Assembly (NCBI RefSeq): GCF_002995795.1
Contig: NZ_PVXN01000019.1
Location: 1-51,042 of the forward strand
Source of the DNA: Clostridium thermopalmarium DSM 5974
GTDB lineage: Bacteria > Bacillota > Clostridia > Clostridiales > Clostridiaceae
Direction of reading: 5' to 3'
DNA: 51,042 nucleotides
Part shown: positions 1-10,334 of the stretch, piece after piece
Layout of the letters: each line of letters begins with the position of its first letter
How positions within the stretch are numbered: the first letter of the stretch is position 1
The notes under the pieces: generated by a model
What the model saw: only the letters and a program-made list of their open reading frames with translations
Database searches by the model: none
What the model was told of the DNA's origin: nothing
Program-made: the position numbers and the translations under genes

Positions 1-113
<113 letters not shown>

Positions 114-163
114 AAAGTTTAATCTACTCATAAGTCATTGACTGGCTTTTATTTACCTTAATT

Positions 164-185
164 CTGTTTAATTTTCAAAGACCAA
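164..185 (-). promoter_or_regulatory. boxA-like rRNA leader motif
   Basis: Between the rrn promoter and 16S the minus strand reads GGTCTTTGAAAATTAAACAG, a string typical of clostridial rRNA leaders. It resembles boxA and the 16S processing stem. Family knowledge supports a role in antitermination or processing; this is inferred, not shown. Confidence 0.5.
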
Positions 186-221
186 ATCTTTTATTTTTCG
201 TCGTCATCTGACAGCTTATTT

Positions 222-250
222 AGTATAACAAACTCATTTTTGATTGTCAA
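222..250 (-). promoter_or_regulatory. rRNA operon promoter
   Basis: On the minus strand a perfect -35 TTGACA (250-245) is followed after exactly 17 bp by TATACT (227-222). An A/T-rich stretch at 251-290 could be an UP element. Transcription would start near 215, about 100 nt before mature 16S. It is the best housekeeping promoter in the window, as expected for rRNA. Confidence 0.85.
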
Positions 251-480
251 CACTCTCTTTTAAACTTTTTAATAAAAATTACAATTTAAGAATCAAGAGC
301 GTTTTATTTAGTTTTGCGTTAGCAAAACTCCATTGACTTTCCGCCGTCTCTCGTGACGACAAAGGTTATTTTAGCATAAATTTAATCCTTAATTTACATT
401 TCATTTTCTTTTGTAATAATTTAAATTAATAAATCTCATTTTTTCTCTTTATATATTCATTTTTCTCAAATAGACACACC
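251..480. other. Intergenic stretch upstream of the rrn promoter
   Basis: No gene is visible. It holds an 8-bp inverted repeat around GTTA at 310-329 and a short GC-richer patch at 341-362 (CCGCCGTCTCTCGTGACGAC). The rest is AT-rich. No second rrn promoter with a convincing -35 box was found. Confidence 0.5.
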
Positions 481-499
481 AGGACTAGTATATTTCATA

Positions 500-540
500 A
501 AAAATATACACCCTTAACATTAATGGTTAAGAGTGTACAT
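500..540 (-). terminator. glnS terminator
   Basis: Arms at 507-518 and 526-537 form a 12-bp stem with one mismatch. On the minus strand it is followed by a TATTTTTTATG run. It lies 20 bp after the glnS stop codon. A T-rich flank on the plus side makes it potentially bidirectional. Confidence 0.8.
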
Positions 541-558
541 TTTTATATGTTGGATAAA

Positions 559-2217
559 TTATTGTTGAATTTTAAATGAACTCTTTAAAGATACTGTTCT
601 ATTAAATACTAATTTATCTTTAGTAGTATACTTAGGATCTACATTGAAATATCCATGTCTAACTAGCTGAAACTTGTCATTAGGCTTTGCATTTTTCATG
701 AATGGTTCAACAAATCCTTGAGTTATTTCTAAGGAATTTGGATTTATATTATCTAAGAATGTTTTTCCTTCTTCCTGTTCGTCATCTAAAATTAAAGAAT
801 TATATAATCTAAATTCTGCTGGAACTGCGTGTTGTGCGCTAACCCAATGAATTGTACCTTTAACCTTTCTTCCAGTAAAACCAGTTCCGCTCTTTGTTTC
901 TGGATCATAGGTACAATGAATTTCTTTAATGTTTCCATTTTCATCTTTTATAACTTCATTACATTTAATAAAGTAAGCATGCTTTAGTCTTACCTCATTC
1001 CCTGGGAATAATCTGAAATATTTCTTTGGAGGATTTTCCATAAAATCTTCAGCATCGATATATAATTCTCTTGAAAATGGAATTTGACGTTTGCCCAGTT
1101 CAAGATTATCTTGATTGTTTTCAGCTTCTAACATTTCAACCTTACCTTCTGGATAGTTAGTTATAACTACCTTTATTGGCCTTAATACTCCCATAGTTCT
1201 AGGTGCCTTAATTTTTAAATCCTCTCTTATAAAGTGCTCTAACATAGCAACATCTACTAGGCTATTGCTCTTTGATACACCAATAGCTCTACAAAAATTT
1301 CTGATAGCTTCTGGAGTATATCCCCTTCTTCTTAATCCTGATATAGTAGGCATACGAGGGTCATCCCAAGCATCAACAATTCCCTCGTCTACAAGTAGCT
1401 TTAACTTTCTCTTACTCATCACTGTATTAGTCAAGTTCAATCTTGCAAACTCAATTTGTTGAGGTTGATTTTCCATCTCACATTCTCTGATTACCCAATC
1501 ATAAAGAGGACGATGGTCTTCAAATTCTAGTGTACAAATCGAATGGGTAATTCCTTCGATTGCATCTTCAATAGGATGCGCAAAGTCGTACATTGGATAT
1601 ATACACCATTTGTCCCCTGTATTGTGATGAGTTGCATGAGCTATTCTATAAATTACAGGATCTCTCATGTTTATATTGGGAGATGCCATATCTATTTTGG
1701 CTCTTAATACCTTTTCTCCATCTTTAAACTCACCATTTTTCATTCTTTCAAAAAGATCTAAATTCTCTTCTACTGTTCTGTTTCTATAAGGACTTTCTTT
1801 TCCAGGCTCAGTTAAAGTACCTCTATATTCTCTTATTTCTTCTGGTGATAAGTCACATACATAAGCTTTTCCTTTCTTTATGAGAAGAACAGCTCTTTTA
1901 TACATTTCTTCAAAATAATCTGAAGCAAAATATAACCCATCCCACTCGAATCCTAGCCATCTAACATCTTCTTTAATAGATTCTACATATTCTGTATCTT
2001 CCTTTATTGGGTTTGTATCATCAAATCTTAGGTTTGTTCTTCCATTAAATTCATCAGCTAATTCAAAATTTAAAGTTATAGATTTTGCATGACCAATATG
2101 AAGATAACCATTTGGTTCTGGTGGGAAACGAGTAATCACTTCTTTTCTTTTTCCAGATTTTAAATCCTCTATAACAATATTTTTTATAAAGTTAGATGAA
2201 GCATTATTGTTTTCCAT
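559..2217 (-). CDS. glnS: Glutaminyl-tRNA synthetase
   Basis: Cytoplasmic class I aminoacyl-tRNA synthetase that charges tRNA-Gln with glutamine. The 552-residue protein has the GlnRS signature [16 protein letters not shown] (HIGH at residues 40-43) and a KMSKS-type loop VMSKR at 266-270. A two-lobed anticodon-binding beta-barrel region follows from about residue 340. Length matches E. coli GlnRS (about 550), and the sequence is GlnRS, not the related non-discriminating GltX. A GGTG ribosome binding site precedes the ATG. It is a single-gene unit with its own terminator. Many Firmicutes lack GlnRS and use GatCAB amidation instead, so its presence here is a lineage trait of clostridia that acquired glnS. 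The roughly 260 bp upstream show no T-box. Confidence 0.97.
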   Translation of the reverse strand: MENNNASSNFIKNIVIEDLKSGKRKEVITRFPPEPNGYLHIGHAKSITLNFELADEFNGRTNLRFDDTNPIKEDTEYVESIKEDVRWLGFEWDGLYFASDYFEEMYKRAVLLIKKGKAYVCDLSPEEIREYRGTLTEPGKESPYRNRTVEENLDLFERMKNGEFKDGEKVLRAKIDMASPNINMRDPVIYRIAHATHHNTGDKWCIYPMYDFAHPIEDAIEGITHSICTLEFEDHRPLYDWVIRECEMENQPQQIEFARLNLTNTVMSKRKLKLLVDEGIVDAWDDPRMPTISGLRRRGYTPEAIRNFCRAIGVSKSNSLVDVAMLEHFIREDLKIKAPRTMGVLRPIKVVITNYPEGKVEMLEAENNQDNLELGKRQIPFSRELYIDAEDFMENPPKKYFRLFPGNEVRLKHAYFIKCNEVIKDENGNIKEIHCTYDPETKSGTGFTGRKVKGTIHWVSAQHAVPAEFRLYNSLILDDEQEEGKTFLDNINPNSLEITQGFVEPFMKNAKPNDKFQLVRHGYFNVDPKYTTKDKLVFNRTVSLKSSFKIQQ

Positions 2218-2481
2218 ATTTTCACCTTTCTTTCATTTGACTATCTTAATAGTTTTTTATGTACTTTTTATTGTATACATTTTAATTATATAAAATCACA
2301 GACAATTAAAACATATTTCTTTATTTTATATGTAAAATTGCACATTATATCTAATTATACAATAAAACTTAAATTATGGCACGTAATTTCACAAAAAAGA
2401 TTTGGTTAATCATATCTACTTATAAGTATTTTCGTATTAATACATACATCTTAAAATATTAATACTTTTTTATAATAATTA

Positions 2482-2522
2482 AGGCTATGTTTTTACGTTT
2501 TTAATTTTTTAAAACATAGCCT
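2482..2522 (-). terminator. Terminator of the 45-residue small gene
   Basis: The perfect 12-bp arms AGGCTATGTTTT (2482-2493) and AAAACATAGCCT (2511-2522) start 6 bp after the small gene's stop codon. The minus-strand exit is AT-rich. This hairpin supports 2529-2666 as a real transcription unit. Confidence 0.7.
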
Positions 2523-2528
2523 ATTTTC

Positions 2529-2666
2529 TTAAATTTTATTTTTATCACCATGTTCAGTATAAGTATAGTCTCCATTAGAAGCTTTACGTTCTATATCTTT
2601 TAATTTAGCTTTAATATCTACTAATTCAGATTGTATATTAGACAATATTTTTTTTATTTCCTCCAT
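2529..2666 (-). CDS. Small charged coiled-coil protein, 45 aa, unknown
   Basis: This 45-residue reading frame starts MEEIKKILSNIQ and ends in EHGDKNKI. A strong AAGGAG site lies 8 bp upstream of its ATG, and a terminator hairpin follows the stop codon. Residues 2-30 have a heptad-like hydrophobic pattern (I4, I7, L8, I11, L15, I18, L22, I25) with many Lys and Glu, suggesting a short amphipathic helix or coiled coil. The tail holds a GDYTYTEHGD segment. There is no signal peptide, membrane segment or cysteine. I do not recognise the family. It is too short to be chance-proof on length alone, but the ribosome site, terminator and helix pattern agree. The neighbours (glnS and a DJ-1 protein) do not indicate a role. 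Confidence 0.65.
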   Translation of the reverse strand: MEEIKKILSNIQSELVDIKAKLKDIERKASNGDYTYTEHGDKNKI

Positions 2667-2905
2667 ATTTTTTCTCCTTCCTTATTAAAAGAACTTGTTG
2701 TATTTAGTGTTTTTATTTTATTATATATTATTCATTATTTAATAGATAATAATTATTTATTCATATTTATTATTGACATCATCTATGTTTTTATTTTATA
2801 ATAAAAGCATAAACTTATTGTTTAACTTTATCTGTTACAATATATTATTCCCAATTAAACTGATGCGCTTTATAAATTCAAGTATAATAATCCCCTTTAA
2901 CCTTA

Positions 2906-2948
2906 GTAAAAAGTTAGGTATATGCTTAATGCTATACCTAACTTTTTT
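2906..2948 (-). terminator. Terminator after DJ-1/PfpI gene
   Basis: The 15-bp arms AAAAAGTTAGGTATA (2908-2922) and its complement (2933-2947) begin 4 bp past the stop codon. A/T runs on both sides make it a standard intrinsic terminator, possibly bidirectional. Confidence 0.85.
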
Positions 2949-2951
2949 ATC

Positions 2952-3470
2952 TTATTTACTCAGCACCTCTATATATTTTTTCATATAATTCGGCAAGTCC
3001 ATAGGACGTCTACTTGAAACTATATTTCCATCTACAACTACAGGTTCATCTATCCAAGTTGCTCCTGCATTTTCCATGTCATCCTTAATTCCTGGGGTGC
3101 TAGTAACATTTTTCCCATTTAAAATCTTAGCTGAAATAGAAACCCATCCAGCATGACATATTTGTCCTATAACCTTGTTCTGTTCATTCATTTTTGCTAC
3201 AATTTCTAATACTTCTGGAAACCTTCTTAGCTTATCTGGTGCCCATCCTCCAGGAATTAAGATACCATCATACTCTTCCACATTTACCTCTAAAAAAGAA
3301 CAATCTGAATATGCAGGAACTCCATACTTTCCAACATATTTCTCCTTAGCCTTTTCTCCTGCAACAACAACTTTTACTCCTTCTTCTCTTAGTCTTAAAA
3401 TAGGATACCATAGTTCTAAATCCTCAAAATCATCATGAATAAGACTAAGTACCTTTTTGTTATCTAACAT
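2952..3470 (-). CDS. DJ-1/PfpI family protein (YraA/YhbO-like)
   Basis: Cytoplasmic protein of the DJ-1/ThiJ/PfpI superfamily. Bacterial members are linked to deglycation, methylglyoxal handling or stress proteolysis. The nucleophile elbow is GQICHAGW, with the reactive Cys followed by His, and the partner acid lies in the N-terminal DDFEDLE segment. Length (172 residues) is normal for a single PfpI domain. I start at the second ATG (3470): the AGGGGG ribosome site lies 7 nt before it but only 1 nt before the upstream ATG at 3476. The gene stands alone with a terminator. The exact substrate cannot be told from sequence; protease and glyoxalase labels are both used in this family. Confidence 0.9.
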   Translation of the reverse strand: MLDNKKVLSLIHDDFEDLELWYPILRLREEGVKVVVAGEKAKEKYVGKYGVPAYSDCSFLEVNVEEYDGILIPGGWAPDKLRRFPEVLEIVAKMNEQNKVIGQICHAGWVSISAKILNGKNVTSTPGIKDDMENAGATWIDEPVVVDGNIVSSRRPMDLPNYMKKYIEVLSK

Positions 3471-3575
3471 TTTCATTCCCCCTATGTTTATACATATCCT
3501 ACAGATCTCTATATTAAACCTTTATTCTTAAATATAATTATATCATATAAAACTATTTCTTACTATTTTTTACAG

Positions 3576-3604
3576 ATGCAATACTCATTAATTTATGATA
3601 TAAT
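3576..3604 (+). promoter_or_regulatory. Promoter of the YkpA-like ABC-F gene
   Basis: An extended -10 TGATATAAT (3596-3604) sits 17 bp after ATGCAA (3576-3581), a weak -35. It lies about 40 bp upstream of the GTG start. Confidence 0.6.
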
Positions 3605-3630
3605 ATGGCGATGATTGTAAAATACAGTAA

Positions 3631-5227
<1,597 letters not shown>

Positions 5228-5229
<2 letters not shown>

Positions 5230-5260
5230 AAAGAAGAACCCAATTAGGGTTCTTCTTTTT
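5228..5260. terminator. Bidirectional terminator between ykpA and eda
   Basis: Perfect 14-bp arms (5228-5241 and 5247-5260) flank an AATTA loop, with an A-run on one side and a T-run on the other. It overlaps the ykpA stop codon and lies 20 bp after the convergent aldolase gene, so it can serve both. Confidence 0.9.
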
Positions 5261-5279
5261 AGCTACAAAAACTTTTCAT

Positions 5280-5915
5280 TTAAGCAATATTTAATTTACT
5301 TTTAAATTCCTCAAAATGTATTTGTAAGGAATCATAGTCACCCTTTTCTACTAAATCTCGTCTTATCAAATCCGAACCTACCCCTACTGCATTTACTCCC
5401 AGATTAATATATTTACCTACATTCTCCATATTCACACCGCCTACAGCCATAATCTTTACATCATCAGAAGGTCCTTTAATCTGTTTTACATATTTTTCAC
5501 TTACTGCAGATACAGGGAACAATTTTATCATACTGCATCCCAAGTTCTGAGCAGTTATTATTTCTGTATGAGTTAATACTCCTGGAATAATTAAAACTCC
5601 CTCTGTATTAGCATACTCTATTGCATTTACTGAAAGATTAGATGTTACTAAAAATCTTGCTCCAGCTTCTATAGCTTTTCTTGCATCCTCTTCACCTTTA
5701 ACCTTACCAGCACCTATGTTAGCTACCTTATCAAATTTCTTTACTGCTTCTTTAATATGTTCTAGAGCATTTAAAGTATTCAAAGTAATTTCTATATTAG
5801 TTATTCCACTTTTAATTAGAGTCTCAATTGTTTTCATACTTTGTGAAAAAGAAAATCCATTAAGTATTGCTATTATTTTATTTTTTTCAATTGATTCTAG
5901 TACGTCTTTATACAT
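5280..5915 (-). CDS. eda: KDPG/KHG-type aldolase (Eda/DgoA family)
   Basis: Class I aldolase of the Eda family, which splits 2-keto-3-deoxy-6-phosphogluconate (or the galactonate isomer, or 4-hydroxy-2-oxoglutarate) into pyruvate plus an aldehyde. The 211-residue TIM barrel has the Schiff-base lysine K131 in IKLFPVSA, the base E42 in EITLNT, and a GAGKV phosphate loop. EITLNT and AVGGVNMENV...GSDLIR resemble DgoA more than E. coli Eda, which has TLRT with a substrate-binding Arg. KDPGal aldolase is therefore a real alternative. No kinase, dehydratase or transporter for sugar acids is adjacent, so the pathway cannot be read from context. AGGAG lies 6 nt before the ATG. Confidence 0.85.
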   Translation of the reverse strand: MYKDVLESIEKNKIIAILNGFSFSQSMKTIETLIKSGITNIEITLNTLNALEHIKEAVKKFDKVANIGAGKVKGEEDARKAIEAGARFLVTSNLSVNAIEYANTEGVLIIPGVLTHTEIITAQNLGCSMIKLFPVSAVSEKYVKQIKGPSDDVKIMAVGGVNMENVGKYINLGVNAVGVGSDLIRRDLVEKGDYDSLQIHFEEFKSKLNIA

Positions 5916-5948
5916 ATAAATCTCCTCTTCTGCTTTTAATTTTTAGAA

Positions 5949-5978
5949 AGTATAAAAATAAGTTTATATTTTTCACAA
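5949..5978 (-). promoter_or_regulatory. Probable aldolase promoter
   Basis: On the minus strand TTGTGA (5978-5973) and TATACT (5954-5949) are separated by 18 bp, about 35 bp upstream of the aldolase start. The spacing is acceptable and the -35 is imperfect. Confidence 0.5.
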
Positions 5979-5988
5979 CATTGTATCG

Positions 5989-6013
5989 TATTATGAAATC
6001 TAGTTTCATAATA
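5989..6013. repeat. Perfect 10-bp inverted repeat upstream of aldolase
   Basis: Arms TATTATGAAA (5989-5998) and TTTCATAATA (6004-6013) flank TCTAG. It sits just upstream of the predicted aldolase promoter -35, so it could be an operator. A weak terminator in the other direction is less likely because it is very AT-rich. Confidence 0.5.
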
Positions 6014-6296
6014 TAATATTTAAAAAAAAAGCTTCATAGGAATTAATGAAGTATTTTTATAGGATTTTAAAAATCCTCTTGTTTTCACACCACGAAATAC
6101 AATTTATATTTTAAAATATTTTTATATTGATATTATATATCTTTTTTCAAACTTTTTCTACACTTTTTGATTTTTTCATAATTTTCTGAATTATGCATTA
6201 TTATTTATAACCTAGCCAAAACTTTACTTTTTCTAGTATGGTTTTTACTAGGTTATAACGTCTATCCTTTTTTCAAGAATTAATTATGAAACTTGC
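6014..6296. other. Intergenic stretch between aldolase and uup
   Basis: No gene is visible. It contains short hairpins at about 6030-6052 (CTTCAT/ATGAAG) and 6062-6077 (AGGATTT/AAATCCT). A 10-bp inverted repeat TATAACCTAG/CTAGGTTATA (6206-6215, 6248-6257) has weaker inner pairing and may end uup transcription. The remainder is AT-rich without signals I can name. Confidence 0.45.
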
Positions 6297-8195
6297 TTAT
6301 TTACTATTCTCAATTTTTTCAGCCAACTCGTTTAAATAAACCCATCTTTCCATTTTTTCTTCTAACTCTTTTTCTACTTCTTCTTTCTCCTTCAACAAGT
6401 CCTGTAACATACCATAATCAGAACTTGCCTCATTAATTTTATTTTCTAATTCTTCTATTTTTTCTTCCAAACTAGCAATTACAGAATCTATTTCTTCATA
6501 TTCTTTTTGTTCTTTATACGAAAACTTTAATGCCCTTTCTTTTTTTCTTTCAGAATTATTTTTATTTACATTCTTTGAGTTTTTATTATTGTCTTTATCT
6601 TCTTTTTGTACATTACTTGAAGTTACACTTTCCTTGAACTCAGAATAATTTCCTGTATACTGAACTATTTTTCCATTTCCCTCAAAAGCAAATATCTTTT
6701 CTGCCATTCTATCTAAGAAATATCTATCATGAGATACAGTAATAACTGCTCCCTGGAAATTTTCAAGATAATCCTCTAGAATTGTAAGGGTTTCTGTATC
6801 TAAATCGTTAGTAGGCTCATCCAGAAGAAGTACATTGGGAGCTTCCATTAAGACTCTTAATAAATATAATCTTCTTTTTTCTCCACCTGAAAGCTTGGAT
6901 ATAGGAGTCCATTGAGCAGATGGCGGGAATAAGAATCTCTCCAACATTTGTGAAGCTGTTATCTTATCTCCATCAGCAGTTGTTAAAAACTCCGCAGCCT
7001 CTTTTATATATTCTATAACTCTTAAGCTTTCATTCATATTCGAAGCTTCTTGAGAATATAATCCTATTTTTACTGTCTCTCCAATTTCAATTTCTCCATT
7101 ATCTGGCTCTATCCTTCCACTTAATATATTTATAAGTGTAGATTTTCCCATGCCATTTGGCCCTATTATACCTACTCTATCATTTCTCAAAACAATATAG
7201 CTAAAATCATCTATTAATTTCTTATCACCGAATGCTTTGTTTATATGACGAAGTTCAATTACCTTCTTACCAAGACGACTGCTGCCAACTGATATATCAA
7301 TTTTTTCATTAGATATATTTACTTCCTGCTGACTTAACTTTTCAAAACGTTCTATTCTCGCCTTTTGTTTTGTAGTTCTTGCTTTTGCTCCTCTTTTAAT
7401 CCATGCTAATTCTTTTTTCAAAAGGCTTTGTCTCTTTTTTTCATTAGTAGCTTCTATGCTTTCTCTTTCTAGCTTTTTCTCTAAAAATGTACTGTAGTTT
7501 CCTTTATAGGTATAAAGATTTCCTTTGTCCAGTTCTATGATTTCATTGACCACTCTATCTAGAAAATATCTATCATGAGTAATCATAAGGAGAGCGCCTT
7601 TTCTTTTATTAAGATATTGTTCTAGCCAATCAATAGTATCATTATCAAGATGATTTGTAGGCTCATCTAAAATCAATAAATCGGAAGGATTTATTAAAGC
7701 TGAGGCTAAGGCTATTCTCTTTCTCTGTCCCCCAGACAAGGTTCCTACCTTTGCTTTAAATTCTGTAATACCAAGCTGTGTAAGCACTGACTTTGCTTCA
7801 TTTTCTAAACTCCAAGCGTTGAGCGCATCCATATTATGCATAAGTTTCATCAATTTTCCACTTGATGTTTCTGGATTTTCAACAGCTTCTTCATACTCTC
7901 TTATGACTTTCATAATTGGAGAATTACCTTTAAAAACTTGCTCTAAGACTGAAGCCTCTGGATCAAAATATGGATTTTGAGCAAGATACTCAATTCTTAC
8001 AGAGTTGCCTTTGATTATCCTTCCACTATCACTTTCCTCCACACCTGCAATAACTTTGAGCAATGTACTTTTTCCTGTACCATTTATCCCTATTACCCCT
8101 ATTTTATCTCCTTCATTAATTCCTAAATTTATATTATTAAATAGTTTTCTCTCACTATAACTTTTTGAAATACCTTCTGCACTTAAAAGATTCAT
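6297..8195 (-). CDS. uup: ABC-F ATPase, Uup type
   Basis: Tandem ABC-F ATPase with a C-terminal coiled coil, the Uup architecture. Uup-type proteins act on ribosomes or assembly and bind branched DNA through the C-terminal domain. Domain 1 has Walker A GINGTGKST, signature LSGGQRKR and [14 protein letters not shown]. The linker carries the RGAKARTTKQKARIERFE block. Domain 2 has GPNGMGKST, LSGGEKRR and LLLDEPTNDLDTET, so all catalytic motifs are intact in both halves, unlike the other ABC-F gene here. A low-complexity Asn/Lys stretch leads into a heptad-rich tail over the last 80 residues. I start at 8195 (MNLLSAEG): GGGAG lies 4 nt upstream, and the first nine codons of the longer frame lack a site. 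632 residues. Confidence 0.93.
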   Translation of the reverse strand: MNLLSAEGISKSYSERKLFNNINLGINEGDKIGVIGINGTGKSTLLKVIAGVEESDSGRIIKGNSVRIEYLAQNPYFDPEASVLEQVFKGNSPIMKVIREYEEAVENPETSSGKLMKLMHNMDALNAWSLENEAKSVLTQLGITEFKAKVGTLSGGQRKRIALASALINPSDLLILDEPTNHLDNDTIDWLEQYLNKRKGALLMITHDRYFLDRVVNEIIELDKGNLYTYKGNYSTFLEKKLERESIEATNEKKRQSLLKKELAWIKRGAKARTTKQKARIERFEKLSQQEVNISNEKIDISVGSSRLGKKVIELRHINKAFGDKKLIDDFSYIVLRNDRVGIIGPNGMGKSTLINILSGRIEPDNGEIEIGETVKIGLYSQEASNMNESLRVIEYIKEAAEFLTTADGDKITASQMLERFLFPPSAQWTPISKLSGGEKRRLYLLRVLMEAPNVLLLDEPTNDLDTETLTILEDYLENFQGAVITVSHDRYFLDRMAEKIFAFEGNGKIVQYTGNYSEFKESVTSSNVQKEDKDNNKNSKNVNKNNSERKKERALKFSYKEQKEYEEIDSVIASLEEKIEELENKINEASSDYGMLQDLLKEKEEVEKELEEKMERWVYLNELAEKIENSK

Positions 8196-8275
8196 AGTAC
8201 TCCCTTTCTCTATACACAACATACATTTTTAAATATACATTTTATTTTATAACATATAGAGAAAAAATTAAACTG

Positions 8276-8713
8276 CTACTTTTCAATTATTTCTATGCTA
8301 TCTCCAACTCTTACCTTTCCACCTTTTAATACCCTTGTAAATATTCCTTCTCTTGGCATAACGCAATCTCCAACTAGATTTTTAATAGCACACCCCCTAT
8401 GACATTCCTTACCTATCTGAGTAACTTCTTGAATTGTTTCTCCAATTTTAAGCTTAGTTCCTACAGGAAGCTCCCATAGATTTATTCCTTCAGTAGTTAG
8501 ATTTTCAGCAAACTTTCCTGCATCTAAATTTTTTACTCCCACTTCTTTCATCTTATTAATACTTTCAATTCCAAGTAAACTAACTTGTCTATGCCACTTC
8601 CCTGCATGAGCATCTCCTTCAAGCCCAAATTCTTCTATAAAATTTCCTTCTGGAATACTTGCCTTTGGAATTCCCTTTTTCTTACTAATATTTACTGATA
8701 ATATCTTTGGCAT
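8276..8713 (-). CDS. MOSC-domain protein in molybdopterin operon
   Basis: 145-residue stand-alone MOSC domain. MOSC domains occur at the C-terminus of molybdenum cofactor sulfurases and in YiiM/YuaD-type proteins; they handle sulfur transfer or bind the cofactor. The block GKECHRGCAIKNLVGDC carries the conserved cysteines. The ATG follows the moaC stop codon with zero spacing, and the GGGGAG ribosome site lies inside the moaC end, so translation is coupled. Co-transcription with moaA-moaC implies a role in maturing or loading molybdopterin. The exact reaction is unknown. No terminator is visible before uup, 80 bp downstream, so some read-through is possible. Confidence 0.9.
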   Translation of the reverse strand: MPKILSVNISKKKGIPKASIPEGNFIEEFGLEGDAHAGKWHRQVSLLGIESINKMKEVGVKNLDAGKFAENLTTEGINLWELPVGTKLKIGETIQEVTQIGKECHRGCAIKNLVGDCVMPREGIFTRVLKGGKVRVGDSIEIIEK

Positions 8714-9199
8714 TTATATTTTCTCCCCTTTTCTTATAAATTCTCCTGATTTTCCTCCTGTCTTTTTAACAAGTCTTATATTATCAATAACCATTCTCTT
8801 ATCAATGGCTTTACACATGTCATAAATAGTTAAAGCTGCTATGGAAATTGCTGTTAACGCCTCCATTTCTACCCCTGTCTTACCGGTGGTTCTTGCTTCT
8901 GCTTCTATGTTAATGGCCGAATTTTCTTCATCTATTTCAAACTTCAAATCCACTCCATTTATAAGTATATTATGGCACATAGGAATCACATCACTTGTTC
9001 TCTTAGCCCCCATTATTCCAGCTACTTGAGCAACTGCTAGTACATCTCCTTTTTTCATCTGTCCTTCCTTAACCATAATTAAGGTTTCTTTATTCATTCT
9101 TACAACGCCTCTTGCAATAGCAATACGCTTAGTGCCATTTTTTCCTCCTACATCGACCATTCTTGCTTTACCGTTCTCATTAAAATGCGTAAACTCCAT
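8714..9199 (-). CDS. moaC: Cyclic pyranopterin monophosphate synthase
   Basis: MoaC converts the MoaA product (3',8-cyclo-7,8-dihydro-GTP) to cyclic pyranopterin monophosphate, the second half of step one in molybdenum cofactor synthesis. Family motifs are MVDVGGK near the N-terminus, IPMCHN, the active-site block [12 protein letters not shown], and YDMCKA with the downstream D/K pair. I place the start at 9199 ([11 protein letters not shown]): GAGG lies 6 nt before it, and it aligns with the usual MoaC N-terminus. The longer frame from 9211 would put AGGAGG directly against its ATG. The moaA stop codon (9208-9210) lies 8 bp upstream, so the two are one operon. Confidence 0.96.
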   Translation of the reverse strand: MEFTHFNENGKARMVDVGGKNGTKRIAIARGVVRMNKETLIMVKEGQMKKGDVLAVAQVAGIMGAKRTSDVIPMCHNILINGVDLKFEIDEENSAINIEAEARTTGKTGVEMEALTAISIAALTIYDMCKAIDKRMVIDNIRLVKKTGGKSGEFIRKGEKI

Positions 9200-9207
9200 A
9201 GTATACC

Positions 9208-10170
9208 TCATCCTCCTATCTGCACCATTTCTCTATTTACAGGAGTATAATCACCTTTATTTATATGATGCTCTTTCGGCTTGATTTCTAGCGCTTTTCT
9301 TATAATAGGCAAAACATCTCCACCTTGCCTTAATACAGTTTTTATATCTATCTCCTCATTAGAATGGAGACATGGCTTAACTTTTCCATCTGCTGTAAGT
9401 CTTAATCTATTACAATTTGAGCAAAAATGTGAACTTATAGGATTAATTAATCCCACTCTTCCTTTTGCATTAGGGAGTTTGTAATGTTTAGCTGGTGATG
9501 ATTTATCTTTATTATCTATTGGTATTAAACTTGGATTTCTATTTAGAACTATATTATTTGAAATGAAATGCTTTTGAGCCCACCAACTATTATCGCCAAT
9601 TGGCATAAGCTCAATAAATCGTATATCTATTTCGTTTTTTAAAGTAAGATTTACAAAATTCTCAATTTCATCATCATTAAAACCTTTAATAAGCACTATA
9701 TTTAGCTTTAATGGAAACAGACCTGCTTTCTTAGCTGCTTCTATTCCTCGAAGCACATCTTGAAGATTACCTCCCCTTGTTATGTACTCATATTTATATT
9801 TATTAAGAGTATCTAGACTTATATTTACCCTTTTTAAACCTGCCTTCTTTAAATCAGCAGCATACTTCTTCAGCAATATTCCATTAGTTGTTAGAGCAAT
9901 CTCATTTATCCCTTCAATATTTGATATTTTATCTACAAGTTCCACTATACCTCTTCTAACTAAAGGTTCTCCCCCAGTAAGCCTTACTTTATTTATTCCT
10001 ACCTTGGTTGACTCTACAACTATTTTTTCAATCTCTTCTAATGTTAAAATACTAGAGTGACACTTCTTTACAACGCCTTCCTCTGGTATACAGTATTTAC
10101 ATCTTAAATTACATAAATCTGTAACTGATATTCTTAAATAATTTATCTCTCTTCCCTCTCCATCTAACAC
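9208..10170 (-). CDS. moaA: GTP 3',8-cyclase
   Basis: Radical-SAM enzyme that rearranges GTP in the first committed step of molybdenum cofactor synthesis. The SAM cluster motif CNLRCKYC has cysteines at 20, 24 and 27. The second 4Fe-4S cluster is CSNC...C at 250, 253 and 267. The protein ends in Gly-Gly (QIGG), the conserved MoaA tail needed for activity. I choose GTG at 10170: GGAGGG is 6 nt upstream, and the protein then begins [18 protein letters not shown], the usual MoaA N-terminus. The in-frame TTG at 10173 is too close to the site. First gene of moaA-moaC-MOSC, divergent from mogA across 160 bp. Confidence 0.97.
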   Translation of the reverse strand: MLDGEGREINYLRISVTDLCNLRCKYCIPEEGVVKKCHSSILTLEEIEKIVVESTKVGINKVRLTGGEPLVRRGIVELVDKISNIEGINEIALTTNGILLKKYAADLKKAGLKRVNISLDTLNKYKYEYITRGGNLQDVLRGIEAAKKAGLFPLKLNIVLIKGFNDDEIENFVNLTLKNEIDIRFIELMPIGDNSWWAQKHFISNNIVLNRNPSLIPIDNKDKSSPAKHYKLPNAKGRVGLINPISSHFCSNCNRLRLTADGKVKPCLHSNEEIDIKTVLRQGGDVLPIIRKALEIKPKEHHINKGDYTPVNREMVQIGG

Positions 10171-10334
10171 CAAATTCCCTCCAGTCCAAAACCTTATTAA
10201 TGGATAATACTTCTACGTTCAAGCATTTAATTCCTTCCTATTTTTGTAAAATAAGTAATTTATATGTTGATTTTCTTTCTCTCTTATATTAATCTTATTA
10301 CTAAGCAGATAATTTTTTAAAGGTGGTGTTACCA

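Noticed and set aside
2218-2480. Possible T-box leader upstream of glnS
   Set aside because: No T-box sequence, specifier loop or antiterminator hairpin is visible; the stretch is plain AT-rich DNA.
2773-2988. Plus-strand open frame of 71 codons
   Set aside because: It overlaps the DJ-1 terminator and the end of that gene on the other strand, has no ribosome site and is only AT-rich hydrophobic noise.
9281-9484. Antisense open frame within moaA
   Set aside because: It is a shadow of the moaA frame, without a ribosome site. The same applies to the other antisense frames inside coding regions.
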